This document shows, in pieces, positions 51,413-63,915 of a stretch of DNA of 64,000 nucleotides. A program made the position numbers and the translations under genes. The stretch's first letter is position 1; every line of letters starts with the position of its first letter. Source of the DNA: Metridium senile (lineage: Eukaryota; Cnidaria; Anthozoa; Actiniaria; Metridiidae). The stretch spans positions 14,120,772-14,184,771 of the forward strand of contig OX459102.1 of the NCBI GenBank assembly GCA_949775045.1, in the 5' to 3' direction. The notes below the pieces were generated by a model, which ran no database searches, had not been told where the DNA came from, and saw only the letters and a program-made list of their open reading frames with translations.

Positions 51413-51746
51413 TGGATGGTAAGTATATACAAAACAATTTTCGATGAACCATTGACAGTGGCGGATCTAGTGGGTGTTCCTTCAGGGAACGGACACCCCC
51501 TATCATCGCAATTACCCCCATTTTATTTAAAACATTCAGGGAGCGGACAACCCTTTAACACCTCAAGAGCCCATTTATTTGCAATTTGGACACCCCTGAT
51601 AAATTTCTGGATCTGCCCCTGATTGACCATAAAAATATTTCAAGGTCTAAAAACATTTTGTTCCTACTTTTCAGCTATCAGTAAGTTTGTTCCCTTTACT
51701 TCGCGTGGAAATAAGATCAACCAAGTACACTGGGACGTGTCGTCGT
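51413..51746 (+). CDS. Possible 5' end of an unrecognised gene
   Basis: Two putative exons. Acceptor TTGTTTTCAG at about 51371 leads to ATGGATG|GTAAGT (coding 51413-51419). Acceptor ACTTTTCAG then starts 51675-51746, ending at TC|GTGAGT. Joined frame: MDAISKFVPFTSRGNKINQV then HWDVSS. The splice sites are strong and the frame closes, but I do not recognise the protein, found no third exon to the right, and the exons are very short. The intron contains a foldback element (51455-51622). It could be non-coding RNA or chance. Confidence 0.3.
51455..51622. mobile_element. Foldback element
   Basis: GTGGCGGATCTAG left and CTGGATCTGCCCC right, interior with GGACACCCC-type repeats; a related fragment lies at about 49495-49530. 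Confidence 0.7.
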
Positions 51747-51849
51747 GAGTAAAGAAAATACTACTAGTACTGTTGTGGCTTTGATACTTTTATATTTTCT
51801 TTCCGTTTGAGCATACTCCTTGCCTTACCGGCTCTCAGAGCTCAGTTTT

Positions 51850-52300
51850 GAAACACAAGTTTTTATCGTTCGTTATTAATTAGAGCGCAATGAATGAAAA
51901 CAACTCTTCTGTTTCTGAAACGCATCGTGTACGCAATCTTTATGAAACAGAAATATTGCAACGTCAACAATTTACGTTCTCAAAACGTAACTTATTTCCG
52001 TAAACGCAACAAATAATAGCAACTGGCGTTTGTTGTTGCAATGCACCGTGTACAGAACTGAACCTCATCTGATGGCCCGAGAATGAAAATTTGTATCGGA
52101 ACGTATATGCATAACGTTTCCGTAAACGCTCTAACGTTATCATTCATATAAGTACGCAGACAAACACAAGTTGTGTTTTTTTCTTCTTCTATAACACTGT
52201 ATCGTCAATAACATTGATTTACGCTATGGAAACGTATATGCATAACGTTTCCGTAAACGCTCCATCGTAATCATTCATGAGTACGCAGATAAAAAGTATG
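51850..52300. repeat. Repeats with ACGTTTCCGTAAACGCT
   Basis: Two direct copies of ACGTATATGCATAACGTTTC followed by CGTAAACGCTC at about 52100-52135 and 52230-52262, each followed by TCATTCAT and AGTACGCAGA. No gene seen to 52930. Confidence 0.65.
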
Positions 52301-52930
52301 TTTCTTCAATATAGAATAAAACTGTAATGTACAAGAAATCACTTCAATCATTTTCCAATATTGCTTTTTACAATGGTAGATATTTATATTAAAATACCTT
52401 GTGAATAATCATTAGAATTCACTGATAAAAATCATTTAAGAATTGATACACGCATGGAGGATAATTATGAGTTTTTAGCTTTACAATTATACAAGATTTG
52501 CATTGCATTTTTGAGGAAAATACTAAGCAAGGTCTAAGCAAGGTTTGCAATGCATTACTGGGAATTGACTGGTTTCTATAAAAAATCAAAGTAATTGACG
52601 AAATTCATTTTCAGTAGCATATATACAACACATTGAGTTATGACGTAGTACATTTTTTTTTAAACCTTGAGTTTTCGCTACTACAAAAAGCACTAGACCG
52701 GATACCGTGGGTCTAATTGTTAAATAACCAATTTAAGTACGAAATATAAGTGAGAAAATTACAGTAAAAGTTCGCAATGCATTACCATAAACTGTTTTTC
52801 TGATCCGAAAAAAGCTAGCGACGGCCTACCACAGGTAGCCCAACAAATATAACCATCTGAAATATTAATTATGATAAAATTATTTACAATGAAGAAAACT
52901 ATATAACGTTCTGATGAATTCTAAACTGTC

Positions 52931-53669
52931 TTATAATATACTACAAGTCGAGCTCTTCGGCGGCGATGATAAAGAGCCATTTGCAATTTGTTTAGAGTGA
53001 GAGCGATTCTTTACACTGTCCTCGACAATTTTAGCTACTTTAACAACCGCTTTAGCGGCAGCGTCACTATTTCCATCAATAACCGCCTGCGCTACTTCTG
53101 CGGCAGCGGCTGCTGCCTTGACAGCTTCGGAACTATTGTCAGCTTTTGAAATGTGCTGCGCCGTCGCTCCAGCGACAGCAGCTGCAACGGCGCTAGCTGC
53201 CATGCGCTGGACTTTTTTCTCTGTATCCTGATCAGGCTCCACAATGTCGGCGGATTTTAGAATTAATTCAGACTCGATTTTAACCTCCTCCTTGACTTTT
53301 GGAGACTCTTGAATGATTTGGTTGACGTTGTTTGTAGCAATGTGGTGTTGATGTAGGGTGCCTTCGTGTTGCTCGTGAAATGTATTATCCGGGCTTGAAG
53401 GAGGCTCCGGTGGGTGTATATCCCCGGTACCGTACAAAATCCCGTTGCACTGAGATACGAGCTTACTGAGCTGCTCTTGGTCGTATTGATGTGACAAAGC
53501 TTCCCCAGACCCGGCGTCAAAGTCCAGGCAAATAGCGTTTTCTTTGAGTAGTATTTCAAGGTCGTTGTCAGTTGGCCAGTGTGTCTTGTCAAACAGTAAC
53601 GCGATAACAGGTTTATGGAATTCAAGGGCGAGATTAATGTCTTGTTGGGCACGTGACCACTTTAGGTAG
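52931..53669 (-). CDS. TIR-domain protein with C-terminal CaaX box (last exon only)
   Basis: The terminal exon opens at acceptor TTTTTTTTAG and encodes 245 aa. The first ~80 residues look like the C-terminal half of a TIR domain: YLKWSRAQQDINLALEFHKP, then VIALLFDKTHWP and NAICLDF. A disordered middle follows, then an Ala-rich helical stretch (AASAVAAAVAGATAQ, AAAAAAEVAQAV), a basic KNRSHSKQ, and the end CSIL-stop. CSIL fits a CaaX box; Leu at the last position suggests geranylgeranylation, hence membrane attachment. The upstream exon carrying the N-terminal half of the TIR domain was not found between 53670 and 64000, so the 5' part is in a long intron's far side or outside the window. Function unknown; signalling or NAD-linked immunity is only a family-level guess. 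Confidence 0.65.
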
Positions 53670-53767
53670 CTAAAAAAAATAAGGTAACACAGTCATGAGT
53701 AATGCAGTTAAATATACCTAAAACTAACAAGTAGATAAAATATAGAGGGATTTTGTTGTTAGAGCGA

Positions 53768-53850
53768 TAATAATAATAATAATAACTATAATTTATATAG
53801 CGTCAATTATTCCGAAGATTCAACAACGCTTTACATTTTCATGATATAAT
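53768..53850 (-). mobile_element. LINE 3'-tail fragment
   Basis: (ATA)n followed by TTTATATAGCGTCAATTATT and CAACGCTTTACATTTT, the inverse of the CR1/L2 3' hairpin. Confidence 0.65.
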
Positions 53851-54825
53851 AAAAAGCATATATTTTATATAATATATTAAAAGAAGTTGTAAAACATCAG
53901 TGGATTAAAAAATTTTAGTAAAAATATATGGTTAAAATATGGAATGAAAAATTAAACAGTATCAAATGCTCTCTTAAAAAGCCATGTCCATGTCCATGTC
54001 GATACAATACCCTTCAATACAGAAACTCTTGTATAAACCCAAAGAAAACACTAAAACCATGAAATATAGAAACAAAATAGTTACTAATAGTTTCTATTTA
54101 GTCACTATTACTCAACCAGAAACATCAAATACAAAAGGAAACAATACCTCATTACAACTTTACTTGTCATTGATAGTGACTAATAGTCACTAAATAATAA
54201 CTATTACACACTAGCAATTTGATTTTATTTCATCATGTTCATGGATATAGTGTTTGTGCTCTAAGAATGGGTACATTTTATTGTACAAACACAAGTCTGA
54301 TGTTTCGATCTATATTCTCAAAATAGGATAAAAATATTCCAGAATTCTTAAAGATCCCATGGAAATAATATCCTTTATTCTTAATATCAGTATCATGATT
54401 AGTACTGCTTTTTAAACTGCGTTTTAAGCAAAATATGTCAGCTCAAAATTTCGTGGGAACAATGCAAGCCGCCATGTTGTTTTGACAGCATAAGTGAACG
54501 TGGTTCCTCTAAGGCTATAATGTGACAACAAGTCAGGAAATTGCTTCAAAATAGCACGTTTAACATGGAAAAACATTTGTGACAGCTATTACAGCCAATT
54601 TCGTAAAGGTTGAAAAGAAGAAACTGTCATTAATCGCCGTGAAAACACCAGCGACAAGATTATGGTTACAGCTAGTTTCAAAAATGTTGTAGCATGGAAA
54701 CGGTAAAACCACCATCAGTTTATAGATGAAAACATCCCGTTATATGAATAGCAATTACAGCAACTTTCATAAGTTATTAAATGGAATGACAATCATGGTT
54801 ATTACTATTTTATTAAAAAAAGGTC

Positions 54826-55690
54826 GAAACAGGTGCTTGTCAATAACAATTTACTCTACTATTTGTATATACTGAACATGCATGTATGCCAATGATTTCT
54901 TTCAGTCCTGGAATGGCCTATCGCCTATTTTACTTAGGTTCTTGAAAAAGGTTCTTGTTTAATAACAACAATTAGTACGTTACTATTTGTATATACTGAA
55001 CATGCATGTATGCCCATGATTTCTTTCAGTCCTGGAATGGCCTATCGCCTATTTTACTTAGGTTCTTGAAAAAGGTTCTTGTTTAATAACAACAATTAGT
55101 ACGTTACTATTTGTATATACTGAACATGCATGTATGCCCATGATTTCTTTCAGTCCTGGAATGGCCTATCGCCTATTTTACTTAGGTTCTTGAAAAAGGT
55201 TATTGTTTAATAACAACAATTAGTACGTTACTATTTGTATATACTGAACATGCATGTATGCCCATGATTTCTTTCAGTCCTGGAATGGCCTATCGCCTAT
55301 TTTACTTAGGTTCTTGAAAAAGGTTCTTGTTTAATAACAACAATTAGTACGTTACTATTTGTATATACTGAACATGCATGTATGCCAATGATTTCTTTCA
55401 GTCCTGGAATGGCCTATCGCCTATTTTACTTAGGTTCTTGAAAAAGGTTCTTGTTTAATAACAACAATTAGTACGTTACTATTTGTATATACTGAACATG
55501 CATGTATGCCCATGATTTCTTTTAGTCCTGGAATGGCCTATCGCCTATTTTACTTAGGTTCTTGAAAAAGGTTCTTATTAACAATAATTTACTATTTGTA
55601 TATACTGTACATGTACATGATTTCTTTCAGTCTTGGAATGGTCTGTCACCTATTTTACTAAGATTTTAAAATGTGCTTGTCAACAACTTT
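54826..55690. repeat. 124-bp tandem satellite, about 6.5 copies
   Basis: The unit contains CTGAACATGCATGTATGCC, TTTCTTTCAGTCCTGGAATG and CCTATCGCCTATTTTACTTA. Inner copies differ at only a few positions; the last copy (55575-55690) is decayed. Confidence 0.96.
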
Positions 55691-55879
55691 ACTATTTGCT
55701 TTTTAAGCATGCCCATACTCCCCTTTAGTGTGTTATGACCTATTGCCTTAGGAAACATTTAAAAAGAAGTCTATCAGCTGTAATTATGGCCGCTTCTGAC
55801 GAATAATGACTAGTTTGACGTTAACGCCGATCGTATTCATTAAAACTACTAAGCGGCTGCTACATGTTTTTAACTATAA

Positions 55880-56700
55880 ATCATAATTTCAGTCGTTAGT
55901 GAGTTTCACAGATAAACTTGTTTACTTATATAATGTTTTGCACGTTCAATGCCCTAAAGAGACAATAATTCCTTGTCTCCTAAAGGAAAAACGTTTTTAG
56001 GTATATTAACCGTAATTTCAGTCATTAGTGAGTTTTACATGCAGATAAACCTGTTTACTAAGATAATGTCAGTTTTGTACATTCAATGTCCTAAATAATG
56101 ATAATATAATAATATGCCTCATTTATATAGCGCCATATCTCTCGAATAGACAATATTTCCTTGTTATCTAAAGAAAAAAACGTTTTTACCTTAAAATCAA
56201 ATATTCAGTCGTTAGTTAGTTTCAATGCAGATATGACCTGTTTACTCGTGTAATGTTTTAATGTCCTAAAGAGACAACTAGCTCGATCTTTGTTTTCTAA
56301 AGGAAAACCGTTTTAACTACAAATCAAATATTCAGTCGTTAGTGAGTTTCAATGCAGATAAACACGTTTACTTGTTTAATGTTTTAATGTTCTAAAGAGA
56401 CAACTAGCTCGATCTTTGTTTTCTAAAGGAAAAACGTTTTTACCTTAAAATCAAATATTCAGTCGTTAGTGAGCTCTTTCAATGCAGATAAACACGTTTA
56501 CTTGTGTAATGCTTTAATGTCCTAAAGAGACAACTAGCTCGATCTTTGTTTTCTAAAGGAAAACCGTTTTAACTACAAATCAAATATTCAGTCGTTAGTG
56601 AGCTCTTTCAATGCAGATAAACACGTTTACTTGTGTAATGTTTTAATGTCCTAAAGAGACAACTAGCTCGATCTTTGTTTTCTAAAGGAAAAACGTATAG
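55880..56700. repeat. About 127-bp tandem satellite, about 6 copies
   Basis: The unit contains TCAAATATTCAGTCGTTAGT, AATGCAGATAAACACGTTTA and GACAACTAGCTCGATCTTTG. One unit is enlarged by a LINE-tail fragment at about 56098-56150. Confidence 0.94.
56098..56150 (-). mobile_element. LINE 3'-tail fragment inside the satellite
   Basis: ATAATATAATAATATGCCTC followed by ATTTATATAGCGCC, the inverse tail signature. Confidence 0.6.
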
Positions 56701-56969
56701 CGTCAAAAGAACAATACACTCCTGACACGCAAAAGATCTCCCTTTGTAAATAATACTCAATCTGAATAGACTGTATCTATACATTTGACTGCTATTAAGC
56801 ATACTGATATTAAAAATAGAGAAAATTACGTCAAAAAGCCTACGTAATGATGAAGAATTTCATTGACAAAAATACGAAAAGTTGTGCGCAATCAACATTT
56901 ACAACGTTCATATAGTGTCACAATGAATAAAATATGTGAATCCCAAAAGCAAGTGGGATTAAACCTTTT

Positions 56970-57120
56970 CACAATTCCATTTAGTGACCATGAATAATAG
57001 TTCCAAGTCGAGGTTGGAGTTGCCCCACATAACAAAACTATAATCTATCACGCGCTGACTCGAACCTCGACCTGGAACTATCTTTCGTGATCTTTGAACG
57101 GAACTGTGGAAAGGATAATT
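56970..57120. mobile_element. Foldback element
   Basis: CACAATTCCATTTAGTGA, TAGTTCCAAGTCGAGGTT and inverses (AACCTCGACCTGGAACTA, GAACTGTGG). Confidence 0.8.
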
Positions 57121-57419
57121 CAAACGATCGGTTTAATACAAATTTATCAAAATGTTGAATCAGCTAACTAAGCAAACAAAAAAAAACAATTATACAATCA
57201 ATACAATCGGTTAAACATTACAACAATATGTCTACACTTAAACAGAACTATATAAACATTGAATCGAAATATGGTGACCAATTTGAATAAATTGTTCTCT
57301 GGTTCAAGTGACTAGCCTCTCGCATACCAAATCGAAATTTGCATGCTTTAAATTATTTAGCTTTATTAACTTCCATGTGTAGTTTCAGTTAAAACAATAG
57401 CAAAATTTCTACAAAGGCA

Positions 57420-57760
57420 GATAGATGACGATGATGGTGATGATGATAATAATGATGTAATATGATGATGACCACAACGACGATGATGATAATAGTGGCG
57501 GTGTTGCTGGTGGTGATGATGGTGGTGATGATGACATGATGACCACGACGATGATAATGATGATAATAGTGTCGGTGTTGCTGGTGTTGCTGGTGATGAT
57601 GATGATGATGATGATGATAACTGTGATGTCGTTGAAAGAGTGATGCTAAATGTTAATAATCAAGATAGCAGTAGAAACAATGATTATAATAACCGTAACA
57701 CAATGACAACGATGACGACGATGATGATAAAGAACATATGGTGATGATGTTGACGATATT
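57420..57760. repeat. GAT/GAC-rich microsatellite
   Basis: Imperfect (GATGAT)n and GACGAT runs with GGTGTTGCTGGT inserts. Confidence 0.9.
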
Positions 57761-57831
57761 GATATCAATGTCTCCGGCAGTATGATCATATTAATGAACT
57801 TATAATTATTCCAAAAAATGATAGCGAAATA

Positions 57832-58056
57832 ATGATGCTGGTGATGATGATAACGACGATTGGGACCATGTCAACAGCTGTTTTCACAGTAGAAAAAGAC
57901 AAATTGTCTTATGACGGACAAATTGTCTGGTGCATAAACGGGACAAACACATTTCGAGTCAAAAAAGTCAATTGTTTTGTCAAATTCACATTGGAAGAAC
58001 AAATTTACGAACGATGTGTCCGTCCTTTAGTTTCCAAAGGCCAAATGATAAAATAA
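57832..58056 (+). CDS. Hypothetical small secreted-like ORF
   Basis: 74 codons: a hydrophobic N-terminus MMLVMMITTIGTMSTAVF resembling a signal peptide, then a polar part with three Cys (IVWCINGTN, VNCFVKF, YERCVRP). AATAAA overlaps the stop region. The frame is open further upstream to a possible acceptor CTCCGGCAG at about 57779, so it may be a last exon. The start lies in GAT-repeat DNA, which generates Met/Val-rich frames by chance. No family recognised. Confidence 0.2.
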   Translation: MMLVMMITTIGTMSTAVFTVEKDKLSYDGQIVWCINGTNTFRVKKVNCFVKFTLEEQIYERCVRPLVSKGQMIK

Positions 58057-58059
58057 TAA

Positions 58060-59270
58060 AGGTGATCGTAAATGAATGAAATATTTTTTTATTTAATTCG
58101 AAAATTAATATTTAACCAAGATTTAATAAAATAACGAAATGAAATAAAGAAATAAGCAAGCAAGCATGTATGCGAAAAGATCAAGCCTTTGTCTCGCTAT
58201 AAGAGCCCGCTCAAAGTATAACTCCAAAATTCAAAGATAAGATTTTGTGAACGACAGCTGGCAGAATAGCCAGTAAAAAATATATTTGTAAAAAAATGGC
58301 TCATTTTCAATACAGAATATTTCGCAATAACGTGTGAGATTATAAAAGCATATGTAAAAAAATCCAGTACGAAAAGGCTTTTCCGAATACAAATGGCATC
58401 ATATCATTCTACAAAAAAAGTGGTATATTTGGATATACAGGACACTGATTATTCGTTTATAGACGTATGGCCGTAACATCCCAACATATGAACATATGTA
58501 TACTATGATCTGAACAATAACCTTCATGTTTGTATGTTTGTTCACTATTAATGAAAGTATCTCGATTATTCGTATTTAGATGTATGACCATTAAATCTCA
58601 ACAATAACCTACATGTTTTACCGATTGTATAACAATGAATGTAACAATCTCGATTCCTTTCATATATATATATTTTTTCAATTAAATTTATGCTCACGAT
58701 TTGTGTCAATCTTGGAATAACCTAGCTATATTTCAATCGATTTTCCAGTCAATACGAATGCTTTACTCAACTAGTAGAATACTAAAACAATATTTTGTTT
58801 GAATTAAGGTTACCGAAAACATATGTAAATGCTATCTAAACATAAACCATACAAATTGTTTATTTAACAAGCAACGAAATATATTGTTTTATAAGATGTT
58901 TTGGGAGGGAAATCTGACATACTAACTTTTAAACCATGGTTACAAAACATAATAATCAAATGAAATAAAAAATTAAAAAAATAATAATAATAAATTCACG
59001 TTGCCTATACATATATCTGCATACAAACAAAACTTAATCGACTGTTTGAAAGTTCATCTAATGAGCTCGCTTAGAAAACACAACGACGATAATAATGGAT
59101 AGTTATCGCAATTCACTGAGCAGTTCTAAGAAAGATCGTCGGTTAGTTTTTGAAGGGAGATTATAATTTTGCGGTACCGCGAAACGATAATAAGCGCGTG
59201 ACTTTTCTCCTTTGCATTCGTATATTATACACAATAGAAATATATTAAAAATATAGAATAAAAATATACA
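58060..59270. other. AT-rich DNA, no gene seen
   Basis: Weak repeats with TTATTCGT..AGA(C/T)GTATG and CAACAATAACCT at about 58450-58620. Otherwise nothing recognised. Confidence 0.4.
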
Positions 59271-59274
59271 AGCC

Positions 59275-60010
59275 GAAATGTAAAAGTAATTCCAAGAAAA
59301 CTCTTAGTGAAATCAACGTAAATTATGTTGCAATCATCTCAATCCTGCTTCATGATTAAACATGAACTTTTATACATAAAAATACAAATATAACATAAAA
59401 TACAAATACAAATATCAACTCTTAGAAATATACAAGCAGTTCCAAGAAAGCTCTTCGTGCTATCAAAAACATTGTAAAAACAAACGTAAATACAGTTATC
59501 TAATTTAAGTTCTGCTTTATGATTACAACATGAACTTTTACAAAAAAAAATAGAAATAGGAAATAGAAATGAAAATATAACCTCTTAGAAATATACAAGC
59601 AGTTCCAAGAAAGCTCTTCGTGCGATCAAAAACATTGAACGTAAATAAGATCCTTCAATTCTGCATGATGATTACAACATAAATTTTTATCCTCAAAGCG
59701 CAGTACAAAATGATCAAACATATTGTGAATATTACATAACTTTTACCACAATAGCAACTTACTAAGAAACCTTAAAAATATGTTTGCATATTTTAGTGTG
59801 ATTTCGGAATAAAAATTGAATATTACATAATTTTTTATAACAATTGTAACTCACAAAAACAATTACAAATATTTTTTTATGTTTAAGTGTGACTTCGGAA
59901 CATAAATTGAATTCAAATAACATAATTTTTACAACAACTGTAACTTACATAACAAGAACCTTAAAATAATATCATTTCAGTTAAGTTTTATTGTGATTTC
60001 GGATTAAAAA
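59275..60010. repeat. Degenerate tandem repeats
   Basis: Unit with CTTAGAAATATACAAGCAGT and CCAAGAAAGCTCTTCGTG at about 59275-59690, followed by another array with AGTGTGATTTCGGAATAAAA to about 60010. Confidence 0.75.
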
Positions 60011-61255
60011 TTTGAGACAAATGTCTTATGAGAAGCGATTGATCAATTTTCGACCGTGCTCTTCGATTATCGAATAATAGTAGAGAACTTGACAAGAACA
60101 TAAGCATAGTCGAGCACTCCCGTTAGATTTTGATATCTAAAAACTACTATTACTCGTGAAATTGTCGATAAGATCAACCGAAACTTGAAAATAATCATTT
60201 CTAAAATGTTGACGGACCACAAATGATTAACGTTTAGCCGAGTTTTAGTGTTCTTTTGCACCTCCGATCTAAATGACTTCATTTATTTTACGTCCGATTT
60301 TTGTTTAAATTTATGAAAACCTTTTGAAATGGAAGAGCAAATGAATGAAAATTTACCTTTGAGTCCTTGAAATTCAACGTTTCGCACTCTGACTCTCGTC
60401 TTGTTATCTTCTTCAGGACTAAAAAGAGTTTGAAATCGTACTCTTCCTCGTTATATATTCCAGTTGGATTTGTTTATTATCTTGGATACAGCATTCAAAA
60501 TGTGGTTTCTAAGAGAAGACACAAGCGCGAAACAGCTGGAAGATCGTCTATGACGTCATAGGAGGAGTGGTGATAATTAATTGATTGGCAGGTTGTAAAA
60601 CCATTTATACAAAAAAATACAAGACACATTTAAAACTGCACAAGACATTCATGAGGACTTTAAACGGAAGAAGCAATTTCCCCAAAACAAGAAATATATA
60701 TGACCTTCTCATATGGCAATGAAGAATACTTTTGAAGGTGGAAACATGCGCGCGCGCAAATTCAATTTAGATATTTCGACGTGCGTACGTACATAAGTAA
60801 CTAACTAATCGACGCAAACTGAACAAACTGTTTCCTCTGTATTTTTATATTTCTAATTTTTCTAAAGTTTACATATACAAATTTAAGAAGAGACACAAAT
60901 TTGGAAATAGACATAAATTTGGAAATTAGTGAGTGAAATATAACCCGGCGTAACTGCTCGATAAAAATCAGTACTAATTAACTAGAAGGTATCAATCAAT
61001 ACCTTTCGATAATAATTAATCAATTCAGTTTATGGAAGTAATTATCGATTAAATCAATTGATATTTTTGACATTTGATATTTATATTTTTTTAGGAAATA
61101 ATTCAGTGCATACAAATAAGTAAACAAGTAAACAAATTCTTAAACCAAGTTTTAGAAGTAAATTGTATTTTGAAGGTTTTGAAAATGGCCATGTAAATGT
61201 TGGAAAACTGTCAAGCTTTAGCAAAATTGATTACATTCAATAATTAAGTGAGTGA
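60011..61255. other. AT-rich DNA, no gene seen
   Basis: Several ATCGAT/ATTAAT-rich stretches; no splice-linked frames or known repeat found. Confidence 0.35.
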
Positions 61256-61259
61256 ATAT

Positions 61260-61411
61260 GTAAGTAGGTAAGTCAGTAAGTAAGTAAGTAATAGATATGC
61301 AGTTAACAGTTGGTGTACGAAATTGATTGGTTGAGTGAGCGAGGGAGTTGGTAAGTAGGTAGGTAAGTAAGAAATATTTAATTAACAATTGGTGTACGAA
61401 ATTGATTATAG

Positions 61412-61464
<53 letters not shown>

Positions 61465-61492
61465 AAAGTAAGTAAGTAAGTAAGTAAGTATC
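61260..61492. repeat. (TAAG)n microsatellite
   Basis: Short arrays at 61260-61290 and 61355-61375, then a long one at about 61411-61492, separated by a repeated GGTGTACGAAATTGATT. Confidence 0.93.
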
Positions 61493-61499
61493 CGGAAAA

Positions 61500-63230
61500 A
61501 AACTATATTTTTTTCTAAATTTTATTACAATCAAAAGAAACCTTGATGTTATATAAAGTGTTACAAATTTTGCGCGATCAAAAATCCAATTAACGGCGTT
61601 GTCCGTCAAATTTATTTCAACAAAGAAAAGATAACGAGGGATGATTAATGATGATAAATGATACCTAAAACGATCGTTTAACTAGAGCGAATGATATCAC
61701 ATCGATTTTGAAAATATGTCGGAAAATTTTGAAATAAAATAAATAAAATAAATAACCCGAAGAATTTGCCAAACGAAATGAGAAGAATACATTTTACAAT
61801 TATAGTCGAGTGTTTGAGATTCCACGCTAGTTTTAATTATTTATTTATTTAATGTTCTCCTTGTTTGGATGTTATTTTTATGCTTTTTTATATTACCCAA
61901 ATTTTGTTCATTTAAATATATAATTATATTATGTTTTATTTATTTTGTCTTATTTCATATTAATTTATTGCATTCTATTTTCATTCAATATTACTTTTTA
62001 ATTCTATTTTATTCTACTTTATTGCATTTTATCGAAATTTTAATTACTATATTTTACTCTATGCATACAATTTATTTATTTAATAATCTCTTTTCGTATT
62101 TCTAAATTTGTGTTCGAATTCATTTTGTTAAAGTTTACTTTAATACATCTATTAATTTAAATTAAGTAAGTTTATATACATAACGTATAAAATATTAACG
62201 TTTCGCACAATAACCTTCGTCGAAGTAAAAACTTATTGATTTTATGATCAAAATACTGCCTTGTTTAACGCTAGTTTCCTACTGTTATTCTCCTATCCAT
62301 TTTATATCCAACTACTTTATTTTAATTTATTATATAAATTTTATTCATTCTATTTTCTTTCTTCCATTTTCTTTCTGTCTCATTTCATCTCATTTTGAGT
62401 TAAACATATTTATTTCTATAGGTTGATCTTTACTAGTGAAAACATGGCTGTACTTAGGTGCGATACAAAGAAAATCCTAATCCTCATTATTTTAAACACT
62501 ATTATTCAATGCAGCAAAGCGCATTTCGCAGTATTTACATAAACTGTTTGTTAATATTACGACATCAACAAAATAAGTCTTTCGAGAGCCATTCCAAGCG
62601 TCTGTTTTGATAGACAGTTATATGATTAAAAGAAAATATGTTTGAAAGATTAAGTAAAGACAATATCAAAGGATGAAATATCGTTGAAGTCGATACAGTA
62701 TCAAAACAACAAAGTAAATTCTAGACTCATTGGGTCATTGTTATTCGAGAACGGAGGCAAGTTTAAGCCCAAGGCATGTTGATAATTACAGCAAAAATTT
62801 GAATTCAACATCGTAAAAGAGAGTGCTTCTTACTAATGTATGGGAAATTTGTCTAGCTTAAAAAACATAATCAATGCTTGCTAGACATTTCATAGCTCAC
62901 AAATTAAATTGAAAAACAAATTTCCATTCATTACCACGAAAGGTAATATAAACTCATTTGAAAACCAAATAGATGAATTGAAAAATAAGATGCGAGGTTT
63001 TATCTCGAGTTTTCAAATTGTTTGAACACTTCCTCTTTCCACCTTATTTATTTATGAAGCCGCCTATTTATCAATAATTATAAATAATTTACAAGTTTCC
63101 CTTGTCTACGCTCTACAGGACCAAAGTTTGTGGTCCTTGACAAAAAAAAGCTAGCACTGATGTCAGTTTTCGCATGCCACGCAAAGCTGTCTAGTTCTGT
63201 CCATCAACTAGAACAAATTCCACTTTTCAA
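61500..63230. other. AT-rich DNA, no gene seen
   Basis: T-rich low-complexity sequence (61840-62400) and unique-looking AT-rich sequence after it. Short open frames have low-complexity translations. Confidence 0.4.
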
Positions 63231-63234
63231 GATA

Positions 63235-63490
63235 AATAATTGTTCAGTTTTCTTCACCAACACGAGAAAGTATCCCTTATCAAGAAAAAGATTGTTCAGT
63301 TGACTCCATCTAGCAAAATTCACTATTGTAAAGATAAAAACTGTTCAGTTTTCTCCAAGAACACGAGAAAATATCGATTGAAAGGTAAAACTTGTTCAGT
63401 TTTCTCCAAGAACATGAGAAGATTTCCCTTATCAAGAAAACAAATAGTTCATTTTTTCCATGTACACGGACAAATCCCCTGTCAAGGCAC
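63235..63490. repeat. Tandem repeat, about 54-60 bp unit, about 4-5 copies
   Basis: The unit has TTGTTCAGTTTTCTCCA and AACACGAGAAAATATC-like blocks. Confidence 0.85.
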
Positions 63491-63672
63491 ACTTGTCAAG
63501 TAAGATCGCTCTTCAAATGTGTCTTATAAAATTTAACGATTCGACTTCTACTATAATATGCAACCGAATCTCAATAAAGTAGGCTAATCACAACATAAAT
63601 GAGAATGTCAGAAACAAATATATTTTCTGAGTCTCTAGTAACCATAGCAACATATAATAAACAAATGTTGCG

Positions 63673-63915
63673 AGATATTTCAATATGCATGGTTCTTAGC
63701 CAATAAGGATAAACGTTATAAACAACTTCAGAAGATCTGGAAAAATGGAGATATTTCAATATGTTGATTTTTCAGCCAATGAAAACAAAGGTTATAAAAA
63801 GCTTCAATTGGAAATACCCCTTTAATCTGTGGGTTTTCTGACAATGCAAGGTTTTTTGGATACTTTTGGATCAGTATAGTAAATATCTTCTAGCCAACGA
63901 AAAAGCGTGTTATAA
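63673..63915. repeat. Degenerate tandem repeat, about 95-105 bp unit
   Basis: AGATATTTCAATATG and AGCCAATGAAAAC..GTTATAAA recur at 63675, 63750 and, decayed, 63885. Confidence 0.7.
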
